Origin: Salegentibacter mishustinae
GTDB taxonomy: Bacteria > Bacteroidota > Bacteroidia > Flavobacteriales > Flavobacteriaceae
Length of the DNA stretch: 64,000 bases
Assembly: GCF_002900095.1 (NCBI RefSeq)
Contig: NZ_LLKN01000002.1
Span: 744,001 to 808,000, forward strand
Direction: 5' to 3'
Position 1 is the stretch's first letter; the number at the start of each line of letters is the position of its first letter. The position numbers and the translations under genes were made by a program. The notes under the pieces are model-generated. The model saw only the letters and a program-made list of their open reading frames with translations, did no database searches and was not told the DNA's origin. Of the stretch, positions 27,350 through 36,381 are shown in pieces.

Positions 27350-28117
27350 TCATTTTTCTTTCTCTGTGGTGGTTTGATCTTTTTTTCTCTCGGCTTCTTT
27401 TTCAACAAATTTTTTATGTTGTACTTCCCCGCCAAAGTCTCTGGTTCTCTTGTAAATACTTTCAAAAACCTCTGCTTTGCCATATACGGTAATTACATCG
27501 TGGGGCAAAATTTTTGAATTTCCCGAAGGAGAACCTAAATAGTCTTCACCTTTTCTGTCTATTCCCAGTACGGTTATGCCTTCTTTTCTAAGATCCAATT
27601 CTATTAAAGTCTTATTGGCCAACCAACTATCTTTCTCTACCCGCATTTCACTTACATGGTAATTGTCGTGCAAATGCAGTACAGCAGCATAATCCTGTAC
27701 ATTTATATCGGTATATTTTTTTAGCATTTTACTAATCAATTTTGATAGTCCGCGGTCTACCCAATCACTTCTAATGGCCCACCACAATATGGCAAGTCCT
27801 ACCACAACTATGAGCAATCCATACAGCTTAGCCGAATTGCTATCTGGTAGCACAAAAGTTAGAATTAAGGAAGACATAGCCGTTACTATACCGGCATTAC
27901 CAATAAGCATAAGGCTGTATATAATCTTTCTTCGAACCGGGTGGTTCATTATTTTTTCAGATTCCGCAGAAGTATAGCCTGAGCCGGTATATGCAGATCG
28001 AGCCTGAAATCTTGCGCTTTGGGTAGAAAGTCCGGTGTGAGCTAAAGCAATGGCCGCAACCCGTGTAATCAAGGCTGAAAGTGTGATGATAAAAAATAAC
28101 GTAACAGCGGCAATCAT
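27350..28117 (-). CDS. Membrane protein with TrkA C-terminal (RCK_C) domain
   Basis: The 255-residue protein has three predicted membrane spans (about 3-25, 64-92 and 98-120) and a soluble TrkA-C domain (about 140-230, with ELDLRKEGITVLGIDRKG and ILPHDVITVYG). RCK_C domains bind small ligands and regulate ion transport. No pore-loop selectivity filter is visible, so it is not a complete K+ channel. It may be an ion-transport regulator. The Lys/Glu-rich tail is typical of a cytoplasmic end. It is the only gene here with this theme and has no evident link to the receptors. Confidence 0.75.
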   Translation of the reverse strand: MIAAVTLFFIITLSALITRVAAIALAHTGLSTQSARFQARSAYTGSGYTSAESEKIMNHPVRRKIIYSLMLIGNAGIVTAMSSLILTFVLPDSNSAKLYGLLIVVVGLAILWWAIRSDWVDRGLSKLISKMLKKYTDINVQDYAAVLHLHDNYHVSEMRVEKDSWLANKTLIELDLRKEGITVLGIDRKGEDYLGSPSGNSKILPHDVITVYGKAEVFESIYKRTRDFGGEVQHKKFVEKEAERKKDQTTTEKEK

Positions 28118-28328
28118 AAATATTGATTTATAGATATATGTATCAATATAAGATAAACTAATTTTTGAATTTTTTTATACTAATTATAAGTTTATGCTTT
28201 CTAATTGCGTGTTTCTACATTTTAAATCTCAGGTCCGGGCTTTTTAGTCTGATATGAGTTCCCTTTTATTTTCGAAACCTTTTGTCTGAACCTCCAAAAT
28301 CAGCATAGATGTGGTAGGAACCTTTTCT

Positions 28329-29045
28329 TTAATTCTGAACCTGAAAAATTATGGGTAAGGCATAATTTACATTAACGGGCTTTCCGCGTTGTTTTCCCGG
28401 TTGCATTTTAGGTAAGGATTCAATAATTGTTTTGGCTTCTTCTTCAAGCTTAGGGTGTGGTGCTCGTGCCTGTATGTTTACGATGTCTCCTTCAGTATTT
28501 ATTTGAAAGAGTATGTTGATGCGGTTTATTCCTGAAAGTCCTAATTCACTTCCAAGTTCCTTATTAAAATTCTTATTTACATAAGCGGTGATCTTCTCGC
28601 TCATACACCTTTTTCTCTCCGCATTATCATTTAGACCTTCACAGCCCGGAAATACCGGTACATCTTCAATTAGTGTAAAAGGCACGGTTTCTGGTTTTTC
28701 TTCTGGTTTGTGCTCAATTATATCTTCGGGTTCCACGATATCTTCCAGGCTTATTTCAGTAGATTTAATTTCGTCTTCTTCGAGCTCGGGATCGTCTTCA
28801 ATTACATCTATTACCTCGGGAATTACCGGTGGTTTAGGAGGTGGGGTATTTGCCAGTTCGGTAATGGGGATTTCTTCATCTTCAAGGGCATCTAAATAAA
28901 CCTGTTCGCTAGCAAATTCTTCCTTATCATAAGTTTTCCATTCTATTAAAAGCAGACTGGCCAGTAAGGCGAGGATAAGTCCGAAGGACAGAAACAAATT
29001 TGATTTTTTTCGAAGGTCAGCTTTAGGGTTTTTCTTAGGTTTCAT
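28329..29045 (-). CDS. Energy transducer TonB
   Basis: TonB carries proton-motive energy from ExbB/ExbD to outer-membrane receptors. The 238-residue protein has a short basic cytoplasmic N-terminus, one membrane anchor (about 17-36), a Pro/Glu/Asp-rich periplasmic linker (about 55-125, beginning TPPPKPPVIPEV) and a TonB C-terminal domain (about 128-238) with the bacteroidotal VFPGCEGL/RCM cysteine pair. No exbB or exbD gene is in the window. Its position among three TonB receptor genes suggests it may serve them, although flavobacteria usually have several TonB proteins. Confidence 0.88.
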   Translation of the reverse strand: MKPKKNPKADLRKKSNLFLSFGLILALLASLLLIEWKTYDKEEFASEQVYLDALEDEEIPITELANTPPPKPPVIPEVIDVIEDDPELEEDEIKSTEISLEDIVEPEDIIEHKPEEKPETVPFTLIEDVPVFPGCEGLNDNAERKRCMSEKITAYVNKNFNKELGSELGLSGINRINILFQINTEGDIVNIQARAPHPKLEEEAKTIIESLPKMQPGKQRGKPVNVNYALPIIFQVQN

Positions 29046-29276
29046 AAGATTAGTATTAAATTAATAGTATAGTGATATACAGTGAAAATTTAATCTAATG
29101 GCTGGTATTTTGAATAACTATCAATTAAAATGCCAAAAAATTGAATGAAATTTATATAATTGATTTAAAGCTTATTCTGTTCTAAAATTAAAGAGCTAAG
29201 TGTCTTCTATAAACTAAGAAGTGCAATTGAGTGGCTTTTTTGTAGAAAATCCTATCTTTACTAAAAATTTACTTCT

Positions 29277-29714
29277 ATGTATCCAACAGTACAATTCATA
29301 CATTCTTATTGGGCTTATTTAGTACTTATTGTTTTGTTCGTGGCCGTTATAAATTCAATTATAGGGTATGCTTCGAATAAGGAATACGGTGCAACTAATT
29401 TTAGGATCGCGCTTTTTACGCTTATCACTACACATATTCAGCTTTTAATAGGAATTGTTTTATACTTTGTATCTCCTTATTTCTCTGTTTTACTTGAAAA
29501 AGGTATGGGTGCAGTAATGCCTGATCCAACTCTAAGGCTTTATATCATGGAGCATCCTTTAATGATGATTATCGCTGTGGTACTAATAACCATTGGATAT
29601 TCCAAGCATAAAAGTAAACTTACCTCAAAGCCGAAATTTAAAACCCTGGCTATATTTTATACTTTAGGATTATTGGTGATGTTGTCGCGTATTCCCTGGA
29701 GTGCCTGGTTTTAG
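29277..29714 (+). CDS. Four-helix membrane protein of unknown function
   Basis: The 145-residue protein has four predicted membrane helices (about 10-30, 42-66, 88-105 and 120-138). Histidines in HSYWAY, TTHIQL and EHPLM fall within or next to helices, a pattern that has led relatives to be called cytochrome b-like. I cannot confirm heme binding. A near-consensus -7 box (tatcttta) is found about 25 nt before the start. It faces the divergently oriented nuclease gene tail to tail. Confidence 0.6.
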   Translation: MYPTVQFIHSYWAYLVLIVLFVAVINSIIGYASNKEYGATNFRIALFTLITTHIQLLIGIVLYFVSPYFSVLLEKGMGAVMPDPTLRLYIMEHPLMMIIAVVLITIGYSKHKSKLTSKPKFKTLAIFYTLGLLVMLSRIPWSAWF

Positions 29715-29729
29715 ATTGCTATAAACTTT

Positions 29730-30815
29730 TCATTCACTCCCTTTTGGAGTGCCTGGGCCGGCTTGCTTTAGAAGATAAATATAAACAGGGAAATGATCAC
29801 TGTATCCTCCCTGGTAGCCGCTATAACCATAGCTTCGGAAGGGATAACCTTTGTATTGTCCGCTTTCTGTAATAAGGTATTTCTTATTGAAGATCCCTGC
29901 TTTATAGAACTGAAAACTTGAATAGTCTTTCTTCGTTAAAGCTCCCGAAATAAGAATTTGGTCAAATAAATTCCAACCATCTCGGTAGGCAAGTGTCCCC
30001 ATACCTTTTTTGAACATACGCTCCATAGGATTGTATAATTGATGCGGACTTAAGCCATTTGGATCCTCTTTTGTTTTCAGTATTTCCTTGAAGCTTTTAT
30101 TTGTAGGATCATCATTAAAATCTCCCATACTTATCACTTTGGCTAAAGGTTTCCTTTTAAATATTGAATCGAGAATTACTTTATTTAGAGCTGCTGCTTT
30201 TTCCCTTTTGTACCTGCTGGCCGTTTCCCCGCCACTTCTTGAAGGCCAGTGATTCACTATAAAATGTAACTTTTCATCATCAATTTTTCCACTTACCACC
30301 AGTTGATCCCTAGTGTAAACGCGTTTGTCGGGTTCTTTACTGTCATAGATTAGTAATTCGTGTGAAACTGAATTTTCTAATCTAAAAATATCTTTTCTAT
30401 ATAATAAGGCTACATCGATTCCGCGGCGGTCTGGCGATTCATAATGTACAATACCATAGTTATAGGCTTTGAGTTTTGGTTCACTTATCAGGTCTTCTAA
30501 AACCCGCCGGTTTTCAATTTCACAAATCCCAACAATTACAGGAGCTTGCTTTGATATATCTGATCCTATCTCTGGAATAACTTCAGCTAATTTTTGCAAT
30601 TTATCGCGGTATTTTTCCTGTGTCCAAACATCATCTCCGTCCGGGGTGCGGTCATCATCAAAAGTGAAGGGATTATTTTCAGTGTCAAATAGATTTTCAA
30701 CATTATAAAAAGCAATACTTATAATTTTATACTCCTTTTGCTGTGAGAAACTACTTTCAGTACTCAAAAAGAAAAACAGGCAAGAAACAAAAAGGGGAAA
30801 AATACGGGTAATCAT
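29730..30815 (-). CDS. Exported endonuclease/exonuclease/phosphatase-family protein
   Basis: The 361-residue protein has a signal peptide (about 1-24, SSFSQQ) and a DNase I-like EEP fold. Active-site motifs are FYNVENLFD (Asn), GICEIENR (metal-binding Glu), HFIVNHWPSR (catalytic His), SMGDFNDDP (Asp/Asn) and YSDHFPVYI (the closing SDH motif). The family cleaves phosphodiester bonds in nucleic acids or lipids. Export and its place beside a TonB receptor and a DUF5689 lipoprotein favour an extracytoplasmic nuclease. It is divergent from receptor 3, with a 99-nt shared upstream region that holds a candidate operator and a -7-like box (tagcttta, minus strand, 30826-30833). Confidence 0.9.
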   Translation of the reverse strand: MITRIFPLFVSCLFFFLSTESSFSQQKEYKIISIAFYNVENLFDTENNPFTFDDDRTPDGDDVWTQEKYRDKLQKLAEVIPEIGSDISKQAPVIVGICEIENRRVLEDLISEPKLKAYNYGIVHYESPDRRGIDVALLYRKDIFRLENSVSHELLIYDSKEPDKRVYTRDQLVVSGKIDDEKLHFIVNHWPSRSGGETASRYKREKAAALNKVILDSIFKRKPLAKVISMGDFNDDPTNKSFKEILKTKEDPNGLSPHQLYNPMERMFKKGMGTLAYRDGWNLFDQILISGALTKKDYSSFQFYKAGIFNKKYLITESGQYKGYPFRSYGYSGYQGGYSDHFPVYIYLLKQAGPGTPKGSE

Positions 30816-30865
30816 TGTCTTACATTAAAGCTAAATTATTGGTATAAAGTGCTGATATTTTGATT

Positions 30866-30887
30866 ATTAACGCTTAAATATCTTAAC
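30866..30887. promoter_or_regulatory. Possible third copy of the TTAA...TTAAC element
   Basis: This stretch between the divergent nuclease gene (30815) and receptor 3 (30915) reads ATTAA, then cgcttaaata, then TCTTAAC. It resembles the receptor 1 and 2 elements with one extra base. Relative to the minus-strand -7-like box, it would sit near -55 of the nuclease promoter. It is too close to the receptor 3 start (28 nt) to act the same way there. The match is weaker than between copies 1 and 2. Confidence 0.3.
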
Positions 30888-30914
30888 TTATATTGAATAT
30901 GACACTACCTGGGT

Positions 30915-33728
30915 ATGAAATTTTTAATTTTTCTTCTCTTTTTTGGGATGGGATTTTCTGGCTCCCTGGCGCAGGAAATTTCCCTGGAAGGAAAATTGGT
31001 AGATGCTCAAACTTATAAAGAATTACCCGGCGCTAAACTTCAGATAGAGAAAAGCTTTTTTGAAACAATTTCTGATGAAAACGGAGTATTTTTATTTTAC
31101 TCGAAAGATCTTCCGCTCGGCGAACAAATTTTAAGCATAAGTCTTACAGATTACAAACTTCTTAGAATCCCGGTGATCATCGAAAAGGGAATTAATAAAG
31201 ATCTCGGACTTATTTTAATGCAGCCTGTTCTAGCCGATTATGCGAGTCAAATAAGCACTATAAGCCTATCTGATGCTGAGTTGGATGAGGATGAAGCTCA
31301 TATAGATAATCTTGCTGGGCTCCTACAGGCTTCTCGTGATGTTTTTTTAAATGCGGCTGCCTTCGATTTTAGTCAAACTTTTTTTAGACCCCGTGGTCTC
31401 GATAGCGAACACGGGAAGGTTTTAATAAATGGTATAGAAATGAACAAGGTTTATACCGGCCGGTCTCAATGGAGTGCCTGGGGCGGACTCAACGATGTGC
31501 AACGCAATCAGGTTTTTTCCATGGGACTAAGTCCTTCTGAAGTAAGTTTTGGCGGTCTTGCCGGAACCACGAATATAATTATGCGGGCTTCAAAATACGC
31601 CAAAGGAGGGAAAGCTTCCATTGCAGCGGCTAATAGAAGCTACAACGGTAGGTTGATGGCGAGTTACGGCTCGGGAGAATTAAATAATGGCTGGGCTTAT
31701 GCAATTTCGGCTTCCCGTAGGTTTGCCAACGAAGCTTATGTAGATGGAACCTTGTACGATGCAAATGCATTTTTCCTTTCAGTTGAAAAGACATTCAATA
31801 AAAAACATAGTCTCAATTTTACAGGTTTTTATACGCCTAACATTCGCGGAAAATCTTCTCCCAATACCGAAGAAGTTTTCGAACTAAAAGGAAGAAAATA
31901 TAATGCTTACTGGGGCTACCAGGATGATGAAATTAGGAATTCCCGAGTTAGGGAAATAAAAGAGCCGGTATTAATGTTGAATCATTTTTGGAACTTTTCA
32001 GAAAAAGTGAGTATCAATAATAATTTCGCTTTTCAATTTGGAAAAATGGGGAATTCAAGGATAGATTTCGGTGGAACCCGGAGGGCTGAAGTTAATGACC
32101 AATCGGGTTATATTGGGGGAGGCACCAATCCAGATCCTACTTACTATCAAAAACTACCCAGTTATTATTTGCGCTTCGCAGATAATGCAAATTATGAAGG
32201 AGCCTACCTCGCGCAGCAAGATTTCAAAGAAGATGGTCAGTTAGATTGGCAGCAGTTATATAACGCGAACAATGCGGCCGGTTACACTGTTTATGCGCTG
32301 GCAGAAGATAGAAGCGATGATCTTAAGTTTGATTTAAATTCTATAATTTCAGCTAAAATCAATGACAATATTGATTTGAATGGAAAACTTGGTTTTTCGT
32401 ATTTGAACTCTCATAATTTCGCATCCATAAAAGATATGCTGGGAGGTGACACTTATCTTGATGTAGATTTTTTTGCTGAAGGCGACCGGGAAACCTCTCT
32501 AGAAAACAGGGCCCAAAGTGACCTTCAAAATCCAAATAGAAGTGTTTCTGAAAATGAGCCTTACAAATATAATTTTCGGTTCTATGCGAGTTCCGCTAAG
32601 GCTTTTGGGCAATTAAATTTTGATTACGATCGCCTTGATTTTTATTCGGCTTTTATTGCTTCCCAAACTTCCTATCAAAGAGATGGATTATTCCAAAATG
32701 GGAATTACCCCGATAATTCACTCGGTAAAAGTGAGCAATTAAGTTTTACCGATTTTGGAGGTAAAATTGGAGCAAATTATAAACTTACCGCCAAACATTT
32801 ATTGGGTTTTAATGCGGCCTGGTTTACTAAGCCGCCAAACCTTCGGAATTCCTTTTCAAATTCTCGTCAAAATAATGAGGTAGTGCAAGGTTTAAAAAGC
32901 GAACAAATCCACAATATAGATTTTAATTACCGATATAGGTCTCCAAATATTAAAGCCAGGTTTTCTGCTTATTACACTCAAATTAAAGACGCTACTGAAA
33001 TCTCTTTTTATTATGCCGATGGTCTTTCAGGTTTAGGTAGAAATAGCACTACGGCTTTTGTTCAGGAAGTTTTAAGCGGGATTGATAAACAGCATCTTGG
33101 ACTGGAAATAGGAATTGAAGCGCAATTAACTTCAGCTATAAAAGTGAAGGCGGCGGGAGCAATGGGACAATTTATCTACAATAATAATCCAGAACTCTAT
33201 TTAACTTCAGACGATTTTAATGAGATAGTAGATTATGGAACTTCCTATTTAAAAAATTACCGTATTGCCGGAGGTCCGCAGAGAGCCGCGCAAATTGGTT
33301 TTGAATATCGTGATGCTGATTATTGGTTTTTTGCCACTACCGCTAATTTCTTTTCTCATGCTTTTTTGGATATAAGTCCCTTAACCAGAACTGCGAACTT
33401 TCTTAATGACAGCGATGGGCTACCTATTTTAAGTTACGATGAAAATGTTGCCGAACAACTTCTAAAACAAGAAAAATTTAACGACTATATACTGGTAAAT
33501 GCCATAGGTGGAAAATCCTGGCTGGTGAAGGGAAAGTTTATCGGGTTTTTTATAAGCCTGAATAATATTTTTGATAAACTCTATAAAACCGGTGGTTTTG
33601 AGCAATCCCGAAATGCCAACTATCGCACCCTGAAACAAGACCAGGAGAGGGAAACCCCCATTTTTGCTCCTAAATACTGGTATGGCACCGGTGCTTCTTA
33701 TTTTGCCATGGTTTATCTGCGATTTTAA
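30915..33728 (+). CDS. TonB-dependent receptor 3
   Basis: The 937-residue receptor has a signal peptide (1-19, GSLAQE), a carboxypeptidase-regulatory-like domain (22-100), a plug (about 120-235) and a barrel that ends MVYLRF. The plug shows INGIEMNKVYTG and QWSAWGGLNDV, which correspond to INGVPVNDMENG and YWSNWAGLSDV in receptors 1 and 2, so all three belong to one subfamily. The stop is 10 nt before the DUF5689 lipoprotein gene, which suggests a receptor-lipoprotein pair. The exported EEP nuclease is encoded divergently. Nucleic-acid fragments are the inferred ligand. Confidence 0.92.
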   Translation: MKFLIFLLFFGMGFSGSLAQEISLEGKLVDAQTYKELPGAKLQIEKSFFETISDENGVFLFYSKDLPLGEQILSISLTDYKLLRIPVIIEKGINKDLGLILMQPVLADYASQISTISLSDAELDEDEAHIDNLAGLLQASRDVFLNAAAFDFSQTFFRPRGLDSEHGKVLINGIEMNKVYTGRSQWSAWGGLNDVQRNQVFSMGLSPSEVSFGGLAGTTNIIMRASKYAKGGKASIAAANRSYNGRLMASYGSGELNNGWAYAISASRRFANEAYVDGTLYDANAFFLSVEKTFNKKHSLNFTGFYTPNIRGKSSPNTEEVFELKGRKYNAYWGYQDDEIRNSRVREIKEPVLMLNHFWNFSEKVSINNNFAFQFGKMGNSRIDFGGTRRAEVNDQSGYIGGGTNPDPTYYQKLPSYYLRFADNANYEGAYLAQQDFKEDGQLDWQQLYNANNAAGYTVYALAEDRSDDLKFDLNSIISAKINDNIDLNGKLGFSYLNSHNFASIKDMLGGDTYLDVDFFAEGDRETSLENRAQSDLQNPNRSVSENEPYKYNFRFYASSAKAFGQLNFDYDRLDFYSAFIASQTSYQRDGLFQNGNYPDNSLGKSEQLSFTDFGGKIGANYKLTAKHLLGFNAAWFTKPPNLRNSFSNSRQNNEVVQGLKSEQIHNIDFNYRYRSPNIKARFSAYYTQIKDATEISFYYADGLSGLGRNSTTAFVQEVLSGIDKQHLGLEIGIEAQLTSAIKVKAAGAMGQFIYNNNPELYLTSDDFNEIVDYGTSYLKNYRIAGGPQRAAQIGFEYRDADYWFFATTANFFSHAFLDISPLTRTANFLNDSDGLPILSYDENVAEQLLKQEKFNDYILVNAIGGKSWLVKGKFIGFFISLNNIFDKLYKTGGFEQSRNANYRTLKQDQERETPIFAPKYWYGTGASYFAMVYLRF

Positions 33729-33738
33729 AATTATACCG

Positions 33739-35118
33739 ATGAAAAATTTTAAATGGATATTGGTCATCTTCTTTATGGTTTCGTATTCCTCTTGCGTTAA
33801 AACCGAGGATTTTCAGTTGCCGGAATCTGAAACCAAAGAGATAAATATTGAAGGAAATATTACCGGAATTTCTGCGGTAAAAAGCAATTTTAATCCTGAA
33901 ACTAAAGAAATATATGTTTTTTCTGAAACCGATACCTGGATGGAAGCTTATGTGGTTTCCAGTGATGAGGGTGGAAATTTTTATAAAGAGCTGGTCTTGC
34001 AGGATAAACCCGAAAACCCCATAGCCGGTATCCTCTTGTTAGTAGATGATAATTCGCTTTTTGAAACCTATAATTTTGGTCGAAAAATATATGTAAAGTT
34101 AGATGGCCTCGCTTTATGGTCTAATAATGGAATACATCAACTGGGAATTCAGAATAGGGGAGATGTGGTAGCGATCCCGCCTTCCAGGATAGACGATCAT
34201 ATTATTAGAACGATGGATACTGTTGAAATTGTTCCGCTTCAATTAGAGATTTCAGAATTTAAGGAAGAGCATGAAAATTTATTCATTCAGGTTAAAAATG
34301 TCCAGTTCAACCGAAACCTGCTTAGGGAACAACATCATTATACTTTTGCCGGAGAAGTTACAGATGAATATGACGGGGAGAGGCAATTGGAAAGCTGTAT
34401 TACGGGTGCCAGTACGATGTTGAGCACCAGCACTTTTTCCGGATTTAAATCTTTGTATTTGCCTGAAAATTCCGGCAGTGTAAAAGGAATTTTAACCCGA
34501 AATTTTTACGATGATTATTTTGTGATCGCGGTAAATTCTCCCGATGATTTTAGCTTTGGCGGCGAGCGTTGCGACCCTGAATTTTTGAAATGCACCAACA
34601 ATACTTCCGAAGGAATAAATGTTTTATTCGAGGAGAATTTTACAAATATTACCAGTCTTTCTGCATTAGAAGATGGTGGATGGACTAATGTGAACGTAAA
34701 CGGAGGCAAAGTTTTTCAACCCGGAACTTTTGATTGGAACCGGTACATTCGGATTTCGGCATTTAATACCGAAGAAGCGCCTATGGAAGCCTGGCTAGTG
34801 AGTCCGTCAATAAATTTAGACAATGTTTCAGGAGCTCAGTTGTCTTTTGATATTATGTCTTCTTACGATAACGCCACCATCCTAAGTGTTTTGGTTACTG
34901 AAGAATTTACGGGGAATGTATTAACCACTAACTGGCAGCCCATGGATGCGATAATTCCTATAGGCCCTACCAATCAATATGGTAGAGGCTTTGTGAAAAG
35001 TAAGATTGATATTTCTTGTTTAAAAGGCGATATTCATTTTGCCTTCAGATATTTGGGAGCTGCACCAGATAAAAGCACAACTTATGATATTGATAACATA
35101 CGGGTAAGCGGGAATTGA
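33739..35118 (+). CDS. DUF5689 surface lipoprotein with C-terminal choice-of-anchor-J-like domain
   Basis: The start is ATG 33739, which gives a lipoprotein signal with lipobox Cys19 (VSYSSC). An upstream in-frame Met at 33664 lies inside receptor 3 and would spoil the signal. The 459-residue protein has an OB-like DUF5689 region (about 35-265, EINIEGNITGIS to YFVIAVNSPDDF) and a C-terminal jelly-roll-like domain (about 300-459, with MEAWLVSPSINLD and YDIDNIRVSGN) that resembles choice-of-anchor J modules. DUF5689 proteins are often encoded beside TonB receptors and exported nucleases in Bacteroidota. A substrate-capture role on the cell surface is inferred. Confidence 0.85.
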   Translation: MKNFKWILVIFFMVSYSSCVKTEDFQLPESETKEINIEGNITGISAVKSNFNPETKEIYVFSETDTWMEAYVVSSDEGGNFYKELVLQDKPENPIAGILLLVDDNSLFETYNFGRKIYVKLDGLALWSNNGIHQLGIQNRGDVVAIPPSRIDDHIIRTMDTVEIVPLQLEISEFKEEHENLFIQVKNVQFNRNLLREQHHYTFAGEVTDEYDGERQLESCITGASTMLSTSTFSGFKSLYLPENSGSVKGILTRNFYDDYFVIAVNSPDDFSFGGERCDPEFLKCTNNTSEGINVLFEENFTNITSLSALEDGGWTNVNVNGGKVFQPGTFDWNRYIRISAFNTEEAPMEAWLVSPSINLDNVSGAQLSFDIMSSYDNATILSVLVTEEFTGNVLTTNWQPMDAIIPIGPTNQYGRGFVKSKIDISCLKGDIHFAFRYLGAAPDKSTTYDIDNIRVSGN

Positions 35119-35148
35119 GTAAATTGATTTTTATTTTAAAACCAGAAA

Positions 35149-35556
35149 ATGAAGCAAACTTTACTCTTTCTTTTTTTATTGATTTTCATTTCTACATCTG
35201 CGCAGCAATCACAGGATTTCGCCGGGAATTGGTTTTGGGAATCTCCAGATGGGCAAAACACTATGGAGCTACAGCTGGAATACGAAAACCAAAATAGGAT
35301 CGTTGGTAATCACTGCGTGGTTTTTTATCAAGGTAAAAAAACCGACTGTAAAAGAAACGATACCGGAGCTCTTAGCATTAATTTGGTGAAAATTGCGGAA
35401 GGAGTTTATGATGGTACTATAGAAAGTGCAGTAAGTTTTACTTCTGGAAAAATACGTTTGCAATATATAGATCGTGAAAAAGCAATCCGATTTTACTTAA
35501 AAGAAGTGCCTCCCGGAGAATTCTATATCCCAAAGGAGGCATTTTTAATGAGATAA
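35149..35556 (+). CDS. Small exported beta-rich protein
   Basis: The 135-residue protein has a signal peptide (about 1-18, STSAQQ) and a beta-rich mature part beginning with FAGNWFWES, reminiscent of small lipocalin-like folds. Two cysteines (in NHCVVF and TDCKRN) could form a disulfide. I do not recognise a named family. It is 30 nt after the DUF5689 gene on the same strand and may belong to the same transcript. Its stop faces that of the next gene, 20 nt away. Confidence 0.6.
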   Translation: MKQTLLFLFLLIFISTSAQQSQDFAGNWFWESPDGQNTMELQLEYENQNRIVGNHCVVFYQGKKTDCKRNDTGALSINLVKIAEGVYDGTIESAVSFTSGKIRLQYIDREKAIRFYLKEVPPGEFYIPKEAFLMR

Positions 35557-35576
35557 GTTTATAATAATTTAAAAAC

Positions 35577-36305
35577 TTACTTCTTGTAAGCTTCACTATA
35601 TGGAGACCAAATCTCGTAAATAGGATCTCCCTTAGAACTTTTTCCCCGGTGATGCCATTTGCCATCTTTTACTTCGTATTTAAAATCTAAACTGGCTCCC
35701 ACACGACTCGAATCTCTGGAGAAAAATTCAATATTCTCGATATATTTTCCATTTTCTGCCGTATAAGTTCCGCCGCCGGAGCCATTAAATTCTTTGGTAG
35801 CTGAATTAAAAGCAATCCATTGAAATCTTCCGCCGCTTAAGATCTTAACCGTACGCCTGTCTCCGGGAGTCATGGTATTCATTTCCCCGTTTCTTTCACG
35901 GCCGGTAATTACCCAGGCTCCGGTGAGGGCATCACTTTCTTCAGAAACTCTTTCCCAAATTTTGGTGGTCCTTCCGTCAGAAATTTCCATCTTGTTTTCA
36001 CCTTCCCAGGAAATATTATATTCCTGTTCAGTTCCAATGTTTTTGGCGTCATAGGTGTCAAAATCCCTGATTTCGGTTAAGGTTTCATCTTCAAGGCTTA
36101 GTTCGCCTCCGGCTGCGCCCAAAAATTCATTATTGCTTAGGTTTTTAGAACCCAGGGCAAAATAACCATCCTGAACTATTTTGATGACTTCACGATCGCT
36201 AACAGCTTCCCCGTTTTTTTGAATTAGTTTCCAGGCACCTTCTAATTCCTGGGCAGATATTATTCCGAAGCAAAAAAGGAGCGGTAATAAGATTAATTTT
36301 TTCAT
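35577..36305 (-). CDS. Exported protein with two lipocalin-like repeats
   Basis: The 242-residue protein has a signal peptide (about 1-18, IISAQE). Two similar halves follow. Each opens with a Gly-x-Trp segment (LEGAWKLIQKNGE at about 20 and LTGAWVITGRERNGE at about 126), then a GGRFQWIA or DGYFALG strand and a Gly-rich turn (GAAGGEL or GSGGGTY). This fits tandem lipocalin-like domains, which bind small hydrophobic ligands in other proteins. No ligand can be assigned. It is monocistronic on the minus strand, upstream of hflX. Confidence 0.65.
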   Translation of the reverse strand: MKKLILLPLLFCFGIISAQELEGAWKLIQKNGEAVSDREVIKIVQDGYFALGSKNLSNNEFLGAAGGELSLEDETLTEIRDFDTYDAKNIGTEQEYNISWEGENKMEISDGRTTKIWERVSEESDALTGAWVITGRERNGEMNTMTPGDRRTVKILSGGRFQWIAFNSATKEFNGSGGGTYTAENGKYIENIEFFSRDSSRVGASLDFKYEVKDGKWHHRGKSSKGDPIYEIWSPYSEAYKK

Positions 36306-36353
36306 TTTAATAGAATATTGATTCCCACTAATTTAATATAAAATCCAATAAAA

Positions 36354-36374
36354 AACCCCGAAAATTTCGGGGCT
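36354..36374 (-). terminator. Rho-independent terminator of hflX
   Basis: The stem ccccgaaa/tttcgggg (36356-36372) has its T tract on the minus strand (A run at 36350-36355 on +), 8 nt beyond the hflX stop. Confidence 0.85.
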
Positions 36375-36381
36375 TAATTTG

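Noticed and set aside
28588-28899. Long Ser-rich open frame on + opposite tonB
   Set aside because: It is the antisense of the acidic, Pro-rich TonB linker, has no start signals and is of low complexity.
33664-33738. Upstream start for the DUF5689 lipoprotein
   Set aside because: It overlaps the end of receptor 3 and would bury the lipoprotein signal that starts at 33739.
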